From Oscheius dolichura (taxonomy: Eukaryota; Nematoda; Chromadorea; Rhabditida; Rhabditidae), in assembly GCA_932521035.1 (NCBI GenBank), contig OW051497.1, positions 4,216,001-4,280,000 on the forward strand: 64,000 nucleotides of DNA, read 5' to 3'. Numbering within the stretch: the first letter of the stretch is position 1; each line of letters begins with the position of its first letter. Both the position numbers and the translations under genes were made by a program. The notes below the pieces were generated by a model. The model made no database searches. It was given only the letters and a program-made list of their open reading frames with translations, and had not been told where the DNA came from. Positions 46,007-58,864 of this stretch are shown in pieces.

Positions 46007-49000
46007 TCAGTGGAGCACAGTTCCATTGGTGAATCCGTTACTTCCAGAAGTGGTCGGCGTCGTTGTCGAAACCTGTACCAGTTTGCAATAATACATAAAG
46101 TGTCTCACTCGTTCATAATGTGTATACAATTGCGGATTTTGACTCCTCTCCATTGAGGTTACCAGTTCTTTTACCCATTCGACTAACTCCGAGAACGTAG
46201 GCCTTTCGTCCGGATCTTCGCACCAGCAGGGAAGCATGATGTGTTCGTACCTAGGGGATGACTCATACGTGTTCGAATTAGGCCATACAGTTGTAAAGGA
46301 CAATATGGAGGAATTCCGAGTCGGTCACCACGGCTTAAAAATTCGAGTAAGCCAATTGACTTGAGTGAGCCGTAAGGTATCATTCCACGGGTCATAAGTT
46401 CCCAAAGAACCACGCCATAAGCCCATACATCTCCTTTAAAGGTGAACTGAAATTGAGTAATATTCAAGGGGATGAAAACAAGATCTAACCTTTTCTGACC
46501 GCAACGCTTCAAAGGACATCCACCGCAGAGGAAGGTCCCTCTTCTTCATAGTCGGCTCGTACATGTTATCTTCATTGCACTCTCGACAGAGTCCGAAATC
46601 AGCAATTTTGATTTGAAGCATGTTGTCAAGCCTGAAAGAGAAATGAGAAAAGAATATGCGACGCATACATGCAGTTGCGAGCAGCGAGATCACGGTGGAT
46701 GAAATTACAATGGTGTAGATATTCCATGCCTTCCGCTATTTGTATTGCAAAGTTTAGGAGGACTCTAAGAGTGGGAGACTGAAATTCTCAAATTGTGAGA
46801 AGTATGTAATTGGGCTTACATTTTCCTTGTTCCTCAGGTACGTGACCAAGTCACCGTTGACCATAAACTCCGTGACGATTATGGGGCACTTCTCGTCTGT
46901 GAAAGCAATACCAATGAGCTTTAGGAGCCGTGGGTGGATGAAGTTGCTCATGATCAATCCTGAACATTCAGTTTGCATAGGTTGCTCGGGCAAGGCCAAC
47001 AATCTGGTCTCATTCAAAGGCGACTTACCTTCGTCCAGGAACTCCTTGACTCCTGCCAAGTTGTCCTTGATCATTTTACAAGCCACCTTCATTTGACTGC
47101 CGTCCTGAGCTATATAAGACGCCCGGTTGACCACCCCGTAATGTCCTTTGCCTATCGGGCATTCCAGCCGAATTCTGTCTACAGGAATTTTGATCCTTTC
47201 ATCGATTTCACTAAATGTAAATAGTAAATTTATCTCTTTTTAGTTCTTACTTGAAAAGTTGCTCGTAGATATTGATGGATTCCATGCGAATAGTTTCCGG
47301 GGATACGTATGAGTTGCTTCTTCTTCGGTCAGCGGCCTCTGGAACTGAGAAAATCAAGGCGGTAAGCCCGTTAAAACTGAAGGACATAGGACAGAACTAG
47401 TCTAGCATTAACAGAACAAGAGGGGATAAAGGCTAGAAAGCGGGTGTCTCCAACAAAGAATGGAAGCAGAACTAACGTAGGAACGTATGTGGGGAAGAAG
47501 ACAAACCGATTCTCGAACCGTTATCGTCATGTTGTTTATCCGGGTTGCCCTAAAATATTTACCTTGGAAGATATTTTGAATTGTTTCTACCATCATTCTC
47601 TTTCTAACAAACCAAACGATGCCGACAATGGCAAGGAAAATGGCAACTACGGCAATCACGGCAACGATGGCTTTCCATATCCTGCACAGAGGGAAATAAA
47701 AAAGAAACCATTTGACTCTCACTTGGACCCTTTGTTTCCACTTGTCGACGCTATCGAGATCGGCTCTGTATTCGAACCGACACTATTTGTATTTTTGCTA
47801 GCACGGATTGAGAACTGCTTGTGGTTTTCCAAGGATCCCTCCACCCGCACCTCGCAATTGGAGTCCTGCTCCGATCCGTCAGTCAGGAAACAGTGTAACC
47901 TGTGGAATTAACAGTAGGTCAATAGGGACGCCTACTTTGTGTCTGTAGATATCGCTCTGTTGACAGTACATGGTCGATCACAAACGTACACGACGCTATC
48001 TTCCAGCCTTTGCAGATTTAACCCAAAGACCTGCCATTCCGAATGATTTTGATCTCTGTTTGCCTAAAAAAAACAACAACTAGAACGCGTGAAAAATAAA
48101 CAAACATGGTCTAACACAGGTGGACAAATGGTCTGCAGCGGTTTTTGACAGGACTTCACTTCCGACGCGGCAATCACTTGATTTCTGCCTTCGTCGGGGC
48201 ACCAGAGACATGACAACCGATCCTGCCATCCACCATCCATCAAAGATTCACATGTATTATAAAGATCCGCGCAGGAGATGTAGACACTTGTCACCTGTAG
48301 CTGATCTATGAAATTAAAGAAAGAATTCCTACTCTTGTCTGATTAACGACGTAAAGTACTTCCCCCAACGATGATCCAGCAATGGATCTCTGATTTGCAG
48401 GAGTGGATGTCGCCGCCCAGACTATTGGGCTGTAGCCGGCAGACGGCATATTTTTATCCAGTCGTATCTACAAAGAAACTATGCAAAGGACCAACCAAGA
48501 CTCTCACTCGGAGGATATTGCCGGGTTTATCAGTGGATGTGGCGAGGAAGATGGCATTCGTGTCCGTGTCGAATTTACTTCCGGGAAGCAGCTTCCATGG
48601 ATAACTTTGGGGCACTTTCAGTCTAAAGGAGGTGATACAAGAAAGTTAACCAGTTATGAACCTTGCGACCGTGGATCCGTTGAAGGGGAGATAACTCTCG
48701 AGCCAGCCATAATGATACCCCGTGGAATCTGTCCGGTGTAGTTCACAATTGGGAAGCTTTTCTTCACCCTATAGATAGAAGTTCTTTCTAAAATCTAGAG
48801 ACATACCCTCCCGAACTTAATACAATTTGTTGTGGCGTACCCATCAGCTCCGTGAGTGATATAGTAGCAATGAGGCTTCAGTTCACCAAACGACCCTTCA
48901 CAATCCTAGTCTTCTTATTAATTTCAATTTGTACAGTCTTACCCTGCTTACGTCCATCAGAGTTACATCTTGACAAGTGTTCCATATTTGGTCCATGTGA

Positions 49001-50199
49001 TTATTTACTTCCTTCATGTCGTACTTGCACACGTGATGAATGTCATTTCCCTATATCTCCCGTTATTAAACCGGGCGTAGCCTGAACTCACATGTACTCC
49101 AAAAAGAACCAGCAGTTGATCCAGTTGGCTGTTGTAATGAGCGGAAACAGCAAATGCTGATTCATCTGGAAATACGACATTCATGATAGCTTGAGAAAAC
49201 ATACAGTTGACACCCGGACAGCTGAGAGCCAAGTCGATTCGAGATTCCAATCCCTTTGTTTTATCTGCTGTGCACACTCTGGAATGGTTAATAAGAATAA
49301 CCGATAGAAAAATGATCGAAACTCCACATGAAAGTGAAAAGGACCGGGGCAAATAGCCTACCTCGAAATCTTTACGAAAGAAATATTCTCATCTCCTAGC
49401 CTGGCTGTTATTATCGGTTCATTTGGCTGAGTGGAGGATCCAACGAAAAATGCATGACTTTGCCGAGAAAATCCAGTAACAGTGACCTGCCGGCTAATGA
49501 ACGGAGCATCCAGGGCATATTGCATCTCATCGTTTTTACTGAACAACGAATAAAATGGTACAATAAAGAAATAAATATTACCCGGTATCTTGGAGATCAA
49601 AGGCCATGATCGCTGCTCTTTCCATACTCTTTCCGATTTTCCCAACAACCCGAACATAGATCTTATCATCTGCTCGGGTAACTGCTAACGACGTTATCTC
49701 TTGCGGAATTTCATTCTCAATTTTAATAACATAATCTGAGCAAGATGAGTTTCGATGGCTTGAAGTACAAAATCTGAAAAGTTTAGTCAAAAATAGTTGT
49801 AACTACCTACCGGCAACTTGAAGAATCGCAGTAGAATAGTTGCTGTTTGCTCAATAATTTAAATTCCAAGAGGCCCGTCTTCTTTACGACCGGTGTAGGA
49901 AGGCGAATCTTACCCAACAGACTGCCTAAATGCGCTAGGTTAAAAATAGGAAAGGGACAAACCTTGAGTAGAGGAATATGCCGCCGGTTGAGTATAAATA
50001 TACACATTATCCTTCGTTGCTACCGCCAAGCTTCCAAGATTACTGCTGTCGATAGCGATGATCTGGAAAATGAGGAATCTTCATACTGGAATGCGTGACT
50101 AACCTCTGTTTCCGGTTGAGGAAGGATGAAATCTTTACTATGGATGTCAGCATGGCACACTATGAGCACAAGACTCAATCTAATTATCGATCCGATCAT
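46007..50199 (-). CDS. svh-2: Met-like receptor tyrosine kinase
   Basis: Twenty-two exons give about 1014 residues. A signal peptide ([17 protein letters not shown]) is followed by a sema domain (blades such as [12 protein letters not shown] and [17 protein letters not shown]), a PSI domain at about 460-512 ([22 protein letters not shown]) and one IPT-like stretch (VFGLNLQ...CDRPC). The TM segment is at about 620-642 and the tyrosine kinase at about 700-960. Kinase features are GKGHYGVV, the lysine in [24 protein letters not shown], and [30 protein letters not shown] and the helix [14 protein letters not shown] are Met-type. In C. elegans SVH-2 is the Met-like receptor for the HGF-like SVH-1 in axon regeneration. 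The activation loop shows one tyrosine (NMYEPTM), not two. The position beside dop-3 supports the name. Confidence 0.9.
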
Positions 50200-53100
50200 A
50201 TGGGTCACTGGCCGGTCATCTATTCCTATAAACACACTTGAAGTGGTCGTGAGAACAAACAACTAGGATATTTATGGAAAAAGTCAACGTTGTAAGGAAG
50301 TAGAGGTAATGAGGAAGGAGACTTCAAGGTTAAAGACATTTTAGGGTGAATTAGCACCTGTAGCGGCCACAAGTTCGTCGATAGTAAGAGAAGGTCGTGC
50401 GGGCTATGAATCACTCGCGGCCAATGCTGCCCGCCCTAACCAACGCAGCCTGTTCCACGACCACAAACAACTGTATGCACTCCAGACCAGAGGCTCCCTT
50501 ACTCAGTTATGATCTAACAATTTACGTCATTGCTTTTATACGCCTGAATAGATGAGACCTCTCGCTCTGACGCCGTTTATACGAGTGCTGGGGAGCTAAA
50601 AACAACATTTTAAGAACAGGGCCGCTCAAACCCCCTTTATTAAGGCATATAAGAGGGCAGTACGTGCAGTTGGGACAAGCTGGAGCCATTTTAAGGCGGC
50701 GATAAAGAACATTGGAGAGCATAATGACGCCCTCTCCCCTTGGGATATTTACAAAATGGAAATTATTGAAATCACGAGGCGCGTGTGTCTGCCGAAATGA
50801 AAACGCCTCTTCACTCCGCTATCGATTATAGTGATTCTTACGCCAGGGCAGTACTCAATCACACTAATAGGTCATTTCGGTTTGATCATCCCAGAAACAC
50901 ACAATAGAAACAAGTCAATCGATTTGAGGAAATGTTTAAAGGTGCCCCGAAACAGCCGTCAAATTGGACTCGACAGGAAGTGATAAGAAAAAAATGAAAC
51001 TATAACTTTGCCCGATAAAACGGAAGGCGGGAAGCCCACGGAAATGGTTGTCCCCTTCTTAATGAGGGCTTTTCGTTTAGTGACACGGTCATTCCTACAG
51101 TGGAATTTCAATAATTCGAGGACAAGCTATCACAAGACAATAGTTTCACAATTTTTCATCTATCATCATCAATCAGTATTTTAACTTGGAAGGTGTAAAA
51201 CAGTAGATTGTCTGGCGCGAAGGCATTCTGTGATCTATGCCAGCCAGTGTCCACATGCTTTTTGCCATTAAAAGCGCGAGGGCCTTTGTGCTTGCCCTCC
51301 TAAAGAAAGCGGCAGATAAGACAAAATTTGATGGAACTGAGACTGTTTGCTTAGCAACCCAGCTGAAACTATCTCCCTCGCGAGTTAGATCATAACACTG
51401 ACTGGCCGCGGCGGGGTTCGTGATGGTTCTTAAAAACAACGAAGTAATGGGATTGCTGTGGGTGACTGGCCGCATGCGTAGTTTAATCGCTGTCAGAAGG
51501 AAAAGTGGACAAGGGAAGCGGTCATATGGCCAGGAGGAAAAAGAGACGCCAGTAAGTTGGCAACCAGCTGGTGGGGCCAAAGAACTGGAAGCGATCGCGG
51601 TGATATTTCAGCGGGGTGAGCCTTCCCCTGGCGATTGCGATCAATACCCGTTATTTGCCGACTGAGAGAGATGCACCCTCGGGGACCGGGGCCTCAAGGA
51701 AACCCCCTCAAAATAAGAAAAATGATTCACAGTCGTACAGATCGACGTCATTCCGTCGCGTTTGACGTATTGCTACTGTGGCCACAAAAAGATCAGCGCG
51801 AACTGTACAATGTTTCTACTTTTTGAACGTCACAGGCGATTTCGGTTTTATCTATTTCAGGCGCCTGCATGATCTTGAACCGGATTGTTAAAAAATGATA
51901 AGGAGGGTGGGAGCACAGGTGCTCTAGCGAACAAAAGTGGCCCATTAGACGCGGTTTCGCCGGCTCTTGAAAAATCGGTGTTTTGAAGCAGGATGCGCCT
52001 CTCCCTTTATAAACACTGCTTCTCGAGAGGCGTCTTATTTACACAGAAATCCGATCCGGGCCTGAACTGTGACAAACTGTTGGACGGAGGTTGAACTGTT
52101 TATTTCGACACCCTGAATCAAAGGACAAAAAACTGTTAATGAGCGGGTTATTCTGGTGTTGGGCGGGAAGTGCGCCCTCCTGGCCTGAGAGTCCAACGTT
52201 AACCGGAAACACAGCTGACTGCTCCTGCAAATCGGGCTACATTCAAAAAGTTCTTCCCTAGACTAAGGAGAGGGGGGCGAATCATCTGTTTTGTTTTTAC
52301 CCGATTATCCAGAACATTAGAAAAGCGTGACCGCGTTAAGGCCTGGTGTCAAAAAAACCTCTAAATTAATACTATTAGTGACAGCGTGGGCGAAATAGGA
52401 AAGGAAAAAAAGAGCAAGTGCAGAATGGTGGATCAAAAGATCTAAGCAGGAAGGATCAGTACACAGATATGAACCGATCTATCGAGTCTAAATTAACATC
52501 AACTGGTCAGGACATTCTCATAAGTTCACCAGAACTAATCGACAGTTATTTAAATTGTTTGTTCTTTTTATCCAGTCGAACTATAGACTTCTTCCTTCCT
52601 TGAATTGGCAGGCTTTGCAGCTGCTCACAAAGCATGCTCGAAATATGATGATCTCAAATCGTTCAACCGGAAGGGTCCTGATCATGTTGTGTGCGATTTA
52701 CATGGTTTAATCGTCTTCAAAACGAGCTGATCACTTAAAACACGAGACGTAGAAGATAATTCTAAAGAACTTCCCATACTTTCGCAGTGGAAACATCCCG
52801 CTCATATTTATTTGTGGTCGAAATAATGGAAGGATTAGACAAATGTGGATTATCCTCAATAAACATCGGAAAAAACAGCCCGACCTTTTTGACGGGCTTC
52901 GCCATTTCAAGGGCTGACCGTTTGGGTGAGAATGAGATCGGAGGACGCTTAATATCATTGAATATTCCAGTGGTGAACGTCCCGTAATAAGCAACGGTAA
53001 TTCTTAATTCTTTAATAGGTGGGAGTTCGGTCATTTTTCAAGAAACGCCTCATCTTTGAATGCTCAATTCGCATGAATTAACCCGACTTTCATCTCTTTG

Positions 53101-54173
53101 CTACCCTCTCCACCCTTTTAGAACCACCTCTGGTGAGCCGTCTAGGTCAACTACAGTAGACCGTGAGATGCACAAAGAGTGAAAACCAAAATAGCTCTAC
53201 CACTTTACACGCGAAGGTTCCTCATCTTGTATACAACCTCTGCTAGGTCAGTCCTACAAAAACAGATTGAGATGTTCACGTAGGAGGGCCACTTGCAGCG
53301 GCAATTGAAATTGATGTAAGCAGGCTAAACCATGGCTAAACCTCTTTCCGAGAAGCTTGGCAGTTTCAGGACATGCTTATGATCGTTAACTGTAACCGAA
53401 GGGGTGCCGTAAATACGGCCGGTGGTCCAAACAGTTGTGTAGCCCCCAGCAAAAGGTAGAAGCTCCACATGTCTGGTTCTAGCCCTCGTGATGCTTCCCT
53501 GCAATATGGGATAACAAGAATTTTTATACTGCTACTTGTACTTCGTGTGCATTAACATTAACGGCTTCCTTAAATAATGAGGAACCTCTGTTTTTTTGTT
53601 AATTCTCGAAGGAATATTATTAGATTTTATTAGCCGTTTGATGATTCTTGACTAGAATGCAAATGCCTTGCTGTGCTTAAACTTTGGATTGTGCCGGATC
53701 CCTTAGAAAGTGTACATTAAATCCAGAACACAACACAGTGTTTTCCTTTTCAAAAACATCTGTGATCCACAAAAAATTCCTGACTGTAGAAAGACGTTAT
53801 TCGCGGATAAGAAGCGATAGGAAGAGACTATGAGAGATAATCTGTTTATTAAAAAAATGTGTCACTTGGACCCCACGAAAAATCAGCTGAGAGTCTTGAA
53901 AAGATGTCAGATTTATTAAAAACAGTTAACAACGGAAACGAGATCACAATAAATTACTATTAATATTATTATTATACCTGCCCTTAGTTTAAGAGAAAAC
54001 AGTTAGTTTGGGATATACTGTGAATATACAAAAAGCGGTACTGAAACCTAAAGCACATCACATTTGTGAGGAGTAGTAAGGAGTTGAAAGCAAAGATGAT
54101 AAAATTAGAAAGTGATAACCAACAACCGTAAAGCACCCTACTAAAACTACGAATAAGGCTATTAAGGTAGCTA
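50200..54173. other. About 4 kb mostly without genes
   Basis: The left edge should contain the svh-2 promoter. Apart from the single-exon candidate at 52762-53034, open frames such as 51173-51580(-) and 51420-51665(+) look random. A stretch around 53925-54020 is AT-rich. No RNA gene, terminal repeat or exon chain recognised. Confidence 0.45.
52762..53034 (-). CDS. Uncertain single-exon ORF, 90 residues
   Basis: An uninterrupted frame runs from ATG (MTELPPIKELRITVAYYG) through FNDIKRPPISFSPKRS and MAKPVKKVGLFFPMF to a stop after KVWEVL. Its composition looks more protein-like than that of other frames here, but there is no recognised domain, signal peptide or splice-leader acceptor before the ATG. 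It could be a young gene, an exon of an unseen gene, or chance. Confidence 0.25.
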   Translation of the reverse strand: MTELPPIKELRITVAYYGTFTTGIFNDIKRPPISFSPKRSALEMAKPVKKVGLFFPMFIEDNPHLSNPSIISTTNKYERDVSTAKVWEVL

Positions 54174-55007
54174 TTAAAATGAGGTCGGAACAGTGGAGGA
54201 CTGTTGCTTACGGTGTTTCTTGTGACCGTGGAGTCTGCGATGGCGACGGACTCCTCGCGCTTTTTTCCTCATAAAAGACTGCCTCAATAGTGCCAAATCT
54301 GTACGCAGGCTCTCGATATCCGTCAGCTCGCGTTCTACTGCCATTCCTTGGTGTCGTTTCTGAAAATGGCTATAAATCAGAGTTGCATCTTTCATAACCC
54401 CAGTTGAAACTAGAAGCTAATCTTTTGACTGTCGGATCATGTCAAATCCTACAAACACCACAAATGGATATCTGTCATCAGTCGGGCGAAATATCTCTTT
54501 AGAGCCGCTCTACGTGTAATTAGGGAAGGAACGGAAACATACCAGACTGTGGAACTGACAAGCGTAGGGGTTTTCATCCTCTCCACCAGGACAGTCCCTT
54601 TCGTTATCGCAAAGCTGTTCTTCTGTTATACAGATGGGATTTCGATGGACTCTCAGATTTGTATGTTGTCCCGGACAGCTAAGTCTGTACTCTGAGTCGT
54701 CTTCCGTACGACATTGGTCTAAAATGGCCATTGGGTCGAGACTTTTAGGAATAGATACCTCGAAACGGGTCGAAGAGGACGACGTCACCAGAGTTGCTTT
54801 CTCCAAACGGGTGTAAGATTCTTCCAGGGTGTTTATCCGCCAATACTACGTCTGCCTGCTCGTCGGTGAGCTGTTTAACCTTTAAAAATGACTGGTTACA
54901 GAGTGTCGAGGAAGCACACTTACAGCCTCTCCCCTTATCGCATCTGGTTCTAATCTCATAGCCCCCTGGGCATAGCCAATAACTGTAGAAAAAAGAATGC
55001 CGAGCAT
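54174..55007 (-). CDS. Small secreted protein with one LDLa module and basic tail
   Basis: Four exons give about 188 residues. The signal peptide MLGILFSTVIGYAQG is followed by a segment containing HPFGESNSGDVVLFDPF. One LDL-receptor class A-like module runs from about 69 to 122, with cysteines in DQCRTED, LSCPG, PICITEEQLCD, RDCPGGEDENPYAC. The acidic GGEDE cluster is the usual calcium site. A short helix and an Arg/Lys/His-rich tail (RKKARGVRRHRRLHGHKKH) follow, with several dibasic sites that proprotein convertases could cut. The ATG is one base after a CCACAG acceptor. The last intron is long (about 170 bp) and may hide a small exon. The function is unknown; binding of a lipid or a receptor through the LDLa module is inference. 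Confidence 0.75.
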
Positions 55008-58000
55008 GCTGTGGAAGAGCATCTCTGCAAAATTTACTGGAATACGGAAGTGGAAGATTTAGAGGTTGGAAGCAAGGAACCACTGGAAGGAGCAGGTCTA
55101 ATGGATTATCTCCTCCCCCTTCAAAGAGGGGTGGTGCAGAGGGGCGGGGACCTGTGACGTTCTATGGTAATTCGAAAGCCACGCCCAGAATACTGCGACA
55201 GTAGGAACGGTTGAGTGATTATGTGATGATAATCAAGAGATATTCCTTTCCCGTTCGCGAAAATAAATAATTTAAAATGACGCTAGACAGCTTTCCGGTG
55301 TGCCGATCACGTTTGTAGACCGAATTTGCGAAGGATACGCTTTTCGTAGAAAGCAGCTGTTTCAGTGAACTTGTAAAAAGAGAGAGATGAAGTAATTATG
55401 TCTGTTATGCGCAGCGGACCGGGGGAGAACGGGATAAAAACCAAGTTTCACAGTGAGCAGTGCGATCTTCATATTAATTTTAATAAGAATAATTTATGGT
55501 CATCACGTCACAAAGGAAGGATGGTTAACAACCGTGCCAAAAGACCAGTGTTGTAGCCGACCACCCTACACAAATTTGACGTCACAACAAAGCCCACGAG
55601 CATGTCCAAGCTCATCTCCTGTGGCCGCTTCCCGCCATCAAAACTGACGACACCAGACAAATGAAGGAGGATAATGGAAAAAGACAAAGAACAGCCGCGG
55701 GGGTCAGCATGAAGGAAATAACCAAAGTGAGCAAAACATTGCTTATAGTAATAGTCGGTAGCAATTTTTAACCATGAACGCGTCATTGCTTCACTTTGAT
55801 GGTCTTTTTCAGAGGTGGAAAAAGGAAAAGATACTCTCAATTAGATCATCTGCGGTGATGCTATCTTTCGAGAAAAAATGGTCTGCCTTTGCCCCCGTTG
55901 CTTATTTTAACCATACAAATTCGTCTAGGCCGGGAGCTCGTACGAAGGAAGTAGTGGCTGTACCATACTCCAAAAATCTCTCGCTCTTTCGGGATTACAC
56001 TTTTTCAACATATCCTACTGTAGTCAAAAACCACGATTAAACGCCTTCGTTGTTTTTCACCCACCAGTGCGATTGAATTTTTCGAAATAAGCGTCTGAGC
56101 ATTAGACTAAAGTGCAAAATCATTCGCTAGCGATATTTCTGTCGGCATAATTTGATTAGTCTATTAAATTTAAGTAACTCGAAGGTTCACTTCGAAACAA
56201 TTAACCGGGGTCATATGGTCTGATTTGATTTTTGTAAAAGAAAAAATTTCGTCAGTTAGCAATGTTCCGGTCGCGGTTTTATTGCAGAACACATGCTCAT
56301 TTGCTATCGGCATTTTTGTAGTGGAAGTTGCTACTTATTCTTTGTAAACAGGGGAATTTGGAGCCTATTTGGCATCTAACAGCATTCGCAGAAAAGGATT
56401 AAGGCTTGCAACTGACATGGATTACAATTATTCCTTTTCAAAACAGAATTACTCCTTTCAGGGAGTGTCCTGTGATCTCCCATGTAAAGAAAACTTTGAT
56501 CTTCTGGGCGACACAGCTGTTCACCTGCTTCAGGGAGACAATCGGTAGCTAGTAAAAAGTAGGTCAAATTCGTTGGAACCAAATCAAATATTCGCTGATT
56601 TCAACATGGATAGACGAATTCAATAAAGTCAATAAAGGTCAAACCAAATGAATGACTACACTAAGCGAGTTAATGGGGAAAGTCAATGATCTCCTACGTT
56701 TCAACTCTTTCGCCTTCTTCCACACATCTTTTTTGGGAAGTGTAAGTCAGGTATTCTTTGAAATATTCATGTGGATGCATTTTGCATCGCATACCTAATA
56801 GAGGTGAAAAGTTTGAAGTCAAGTTAAATAAATGGGGGATGTGCGTTTTTAAATATCATCCTGTGAACACCTTGTGAAAAATTCCCTAATGATGGATGTT
56901 TTTCTGAAAAACGTTTCAATGGTGGTGATGAAGGAAAAGTGCAGCATACGCAATCAAAACACCTAATTGAAGATTCAAAAGGATGACCTCGATTTTTCGT
57001 GAATGAACTTTACGCTACAATATAGCAGACCGGGGAGGATATCTCTTTTTCTCCTAATTTTATGTCATTGATGACGAACCAGAACAAGAAGATCTTCGTG
57101 GAATATTATCAGGGACATACGGTAGATTAATGAAATCAGGAATGTTTTGGAATATGGGAAAAGAGCTTTCGATGAATAATGGACGTCTGCGAACAGTTGC
57201 AAGCGAAATAAATATCCGTTTTCAAGATGTTACGTTACGAAACAGGGAAAGAAAAGCAGATATATACTGTAGCAATATGAAGCCTTTCCAGATAATAATG
57301 TTTATTTTCTGAATGACTACAATTGACTACCGCCTCCGACAAATGGGTCACTTTTTCTTCTTGGAATATATCATAACAGTAGGTACGTAGTATAACCTAA
57401 TTTGCGGGTTGTGTCGAAACATTATACGCATTTAACCAGTAATTCAAATATGCCTACACTATTTTTCTTGAAATGCAGATCATGGGCCGAGGTTGGTGCA
57501 CCTGCTTGTGGAGGGGGCATACATGACCTTTATGAGAGACAGGAGCAATTACCGTGTTTGCAGCTGTGATATGGTATGGCATTTAAACAAGTCCAGTTGA
57601 ATATTCTATTTTTGAAACAATGGGGACTGCAGGGTAAAAGTCAACTGCCTAACTGAGTATAACAAAACACAACGAGGCGTTGCAATTCAACTAGTGGTCT
57701 TCTGAAGTAAGCGGATATTTTGTTGAATCTCAAGGAGAAGCAGAGATTGTTCTTTGGAAAGCGTATATAGCTCGAGACCAGTAACGTTTACGAAGCACTT
57801 AAGTGGATAATCCTTGTAAATAAGAATAGCGGATTACGGATAATAATCCCAATAAAAAAAACGGAAAAATGTGCTCCGAGCATGCGCGAATTCTTTCAAA
57901 GCTGACGTAATCGGGTTGTTTGCAAAAACTTGTGGTATCTGTATCTCCTGCTTAAGCTGATAATTTGGGGCAAATTCCATTCTTCCACAATGAGAATTGT

Positions 58001-58864
58001 TTCCTCATGTGCCCAGGAAATACAAGTTCAGTGGCCAGACTTCCCCGGAACCATAAACCAGAAAGGCAACATTATCGGAACAAAAAAACTTATCTGAGCT
58101 GATCAATACCCTTCGACTGTCTTTATTTCTTTCAATAGTTCTTGCCAACCGAACTCGCCCAGTTTTACTGTTTCCATTATAAATAACTATCATTCAAATT
58201 TATTCAACACCCGGTAGGTCAAAAGCCACCTGTTTTTAACTACCCTTACTTACGAAAGCGACTTTAAATGGCGCTTTCCAATTTCCCCCAACATCCATTA
58301 TAGTTTCTGAACTGCAACTGATGTCCAGATATCATATAGGTTAGCCGTTCCACCTGCTACAATGAATATTTCGTTAGATGCATCTTATGCACATTTTGGA
58401 ACACACAAGTAATCCGTTTTAACTGCCGGGACTACAAAGAGTCGGCCTAGAGTTCAGTTAGCTATGGCAAAAAAATGTTACCAGTTTAGTTAGAAACAAT
58501 CAAAAGAATATGACTAGCCTGTTGTTGCTAGCGTGATTTGCTACTCAGACGCCATGCGTTGACCAGGAAGAGGAAGCGTGAAACTGCTAATTTCACAGAA
58601 ATGCATAATGCGATTACAATAGAGAAGGTCACCTCACGCTCTTTTTTGAATGAAACTAGGAAGCATACATGAAGCGGGGGGCCATCCAACCAATTTCTAG
58701 ATTTGAGATATTCTACCACCCGTATCCGGGATATTTGCGGTACTACCTTGTCACTCAGGGTGACAGTCGTAGCTCACTGTTTGCTCGCTATTCTCACGTT
58801 TACAGTAGCCGATTCGCCTCGCCCTAGCCATTGATCTGCTGATATTCCTTTCCCTCCACCAAAC
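55008..58864. other. About 3.9 kb AT-rich intergenic region, no gene recognised
   Basis: Open frames at 55508-55840(-), 55774-56040(+) and 57130-57312(+) have no splice partners or motifs. The right end is the presumed ceh-60 promoter. Confidence 0.45.
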
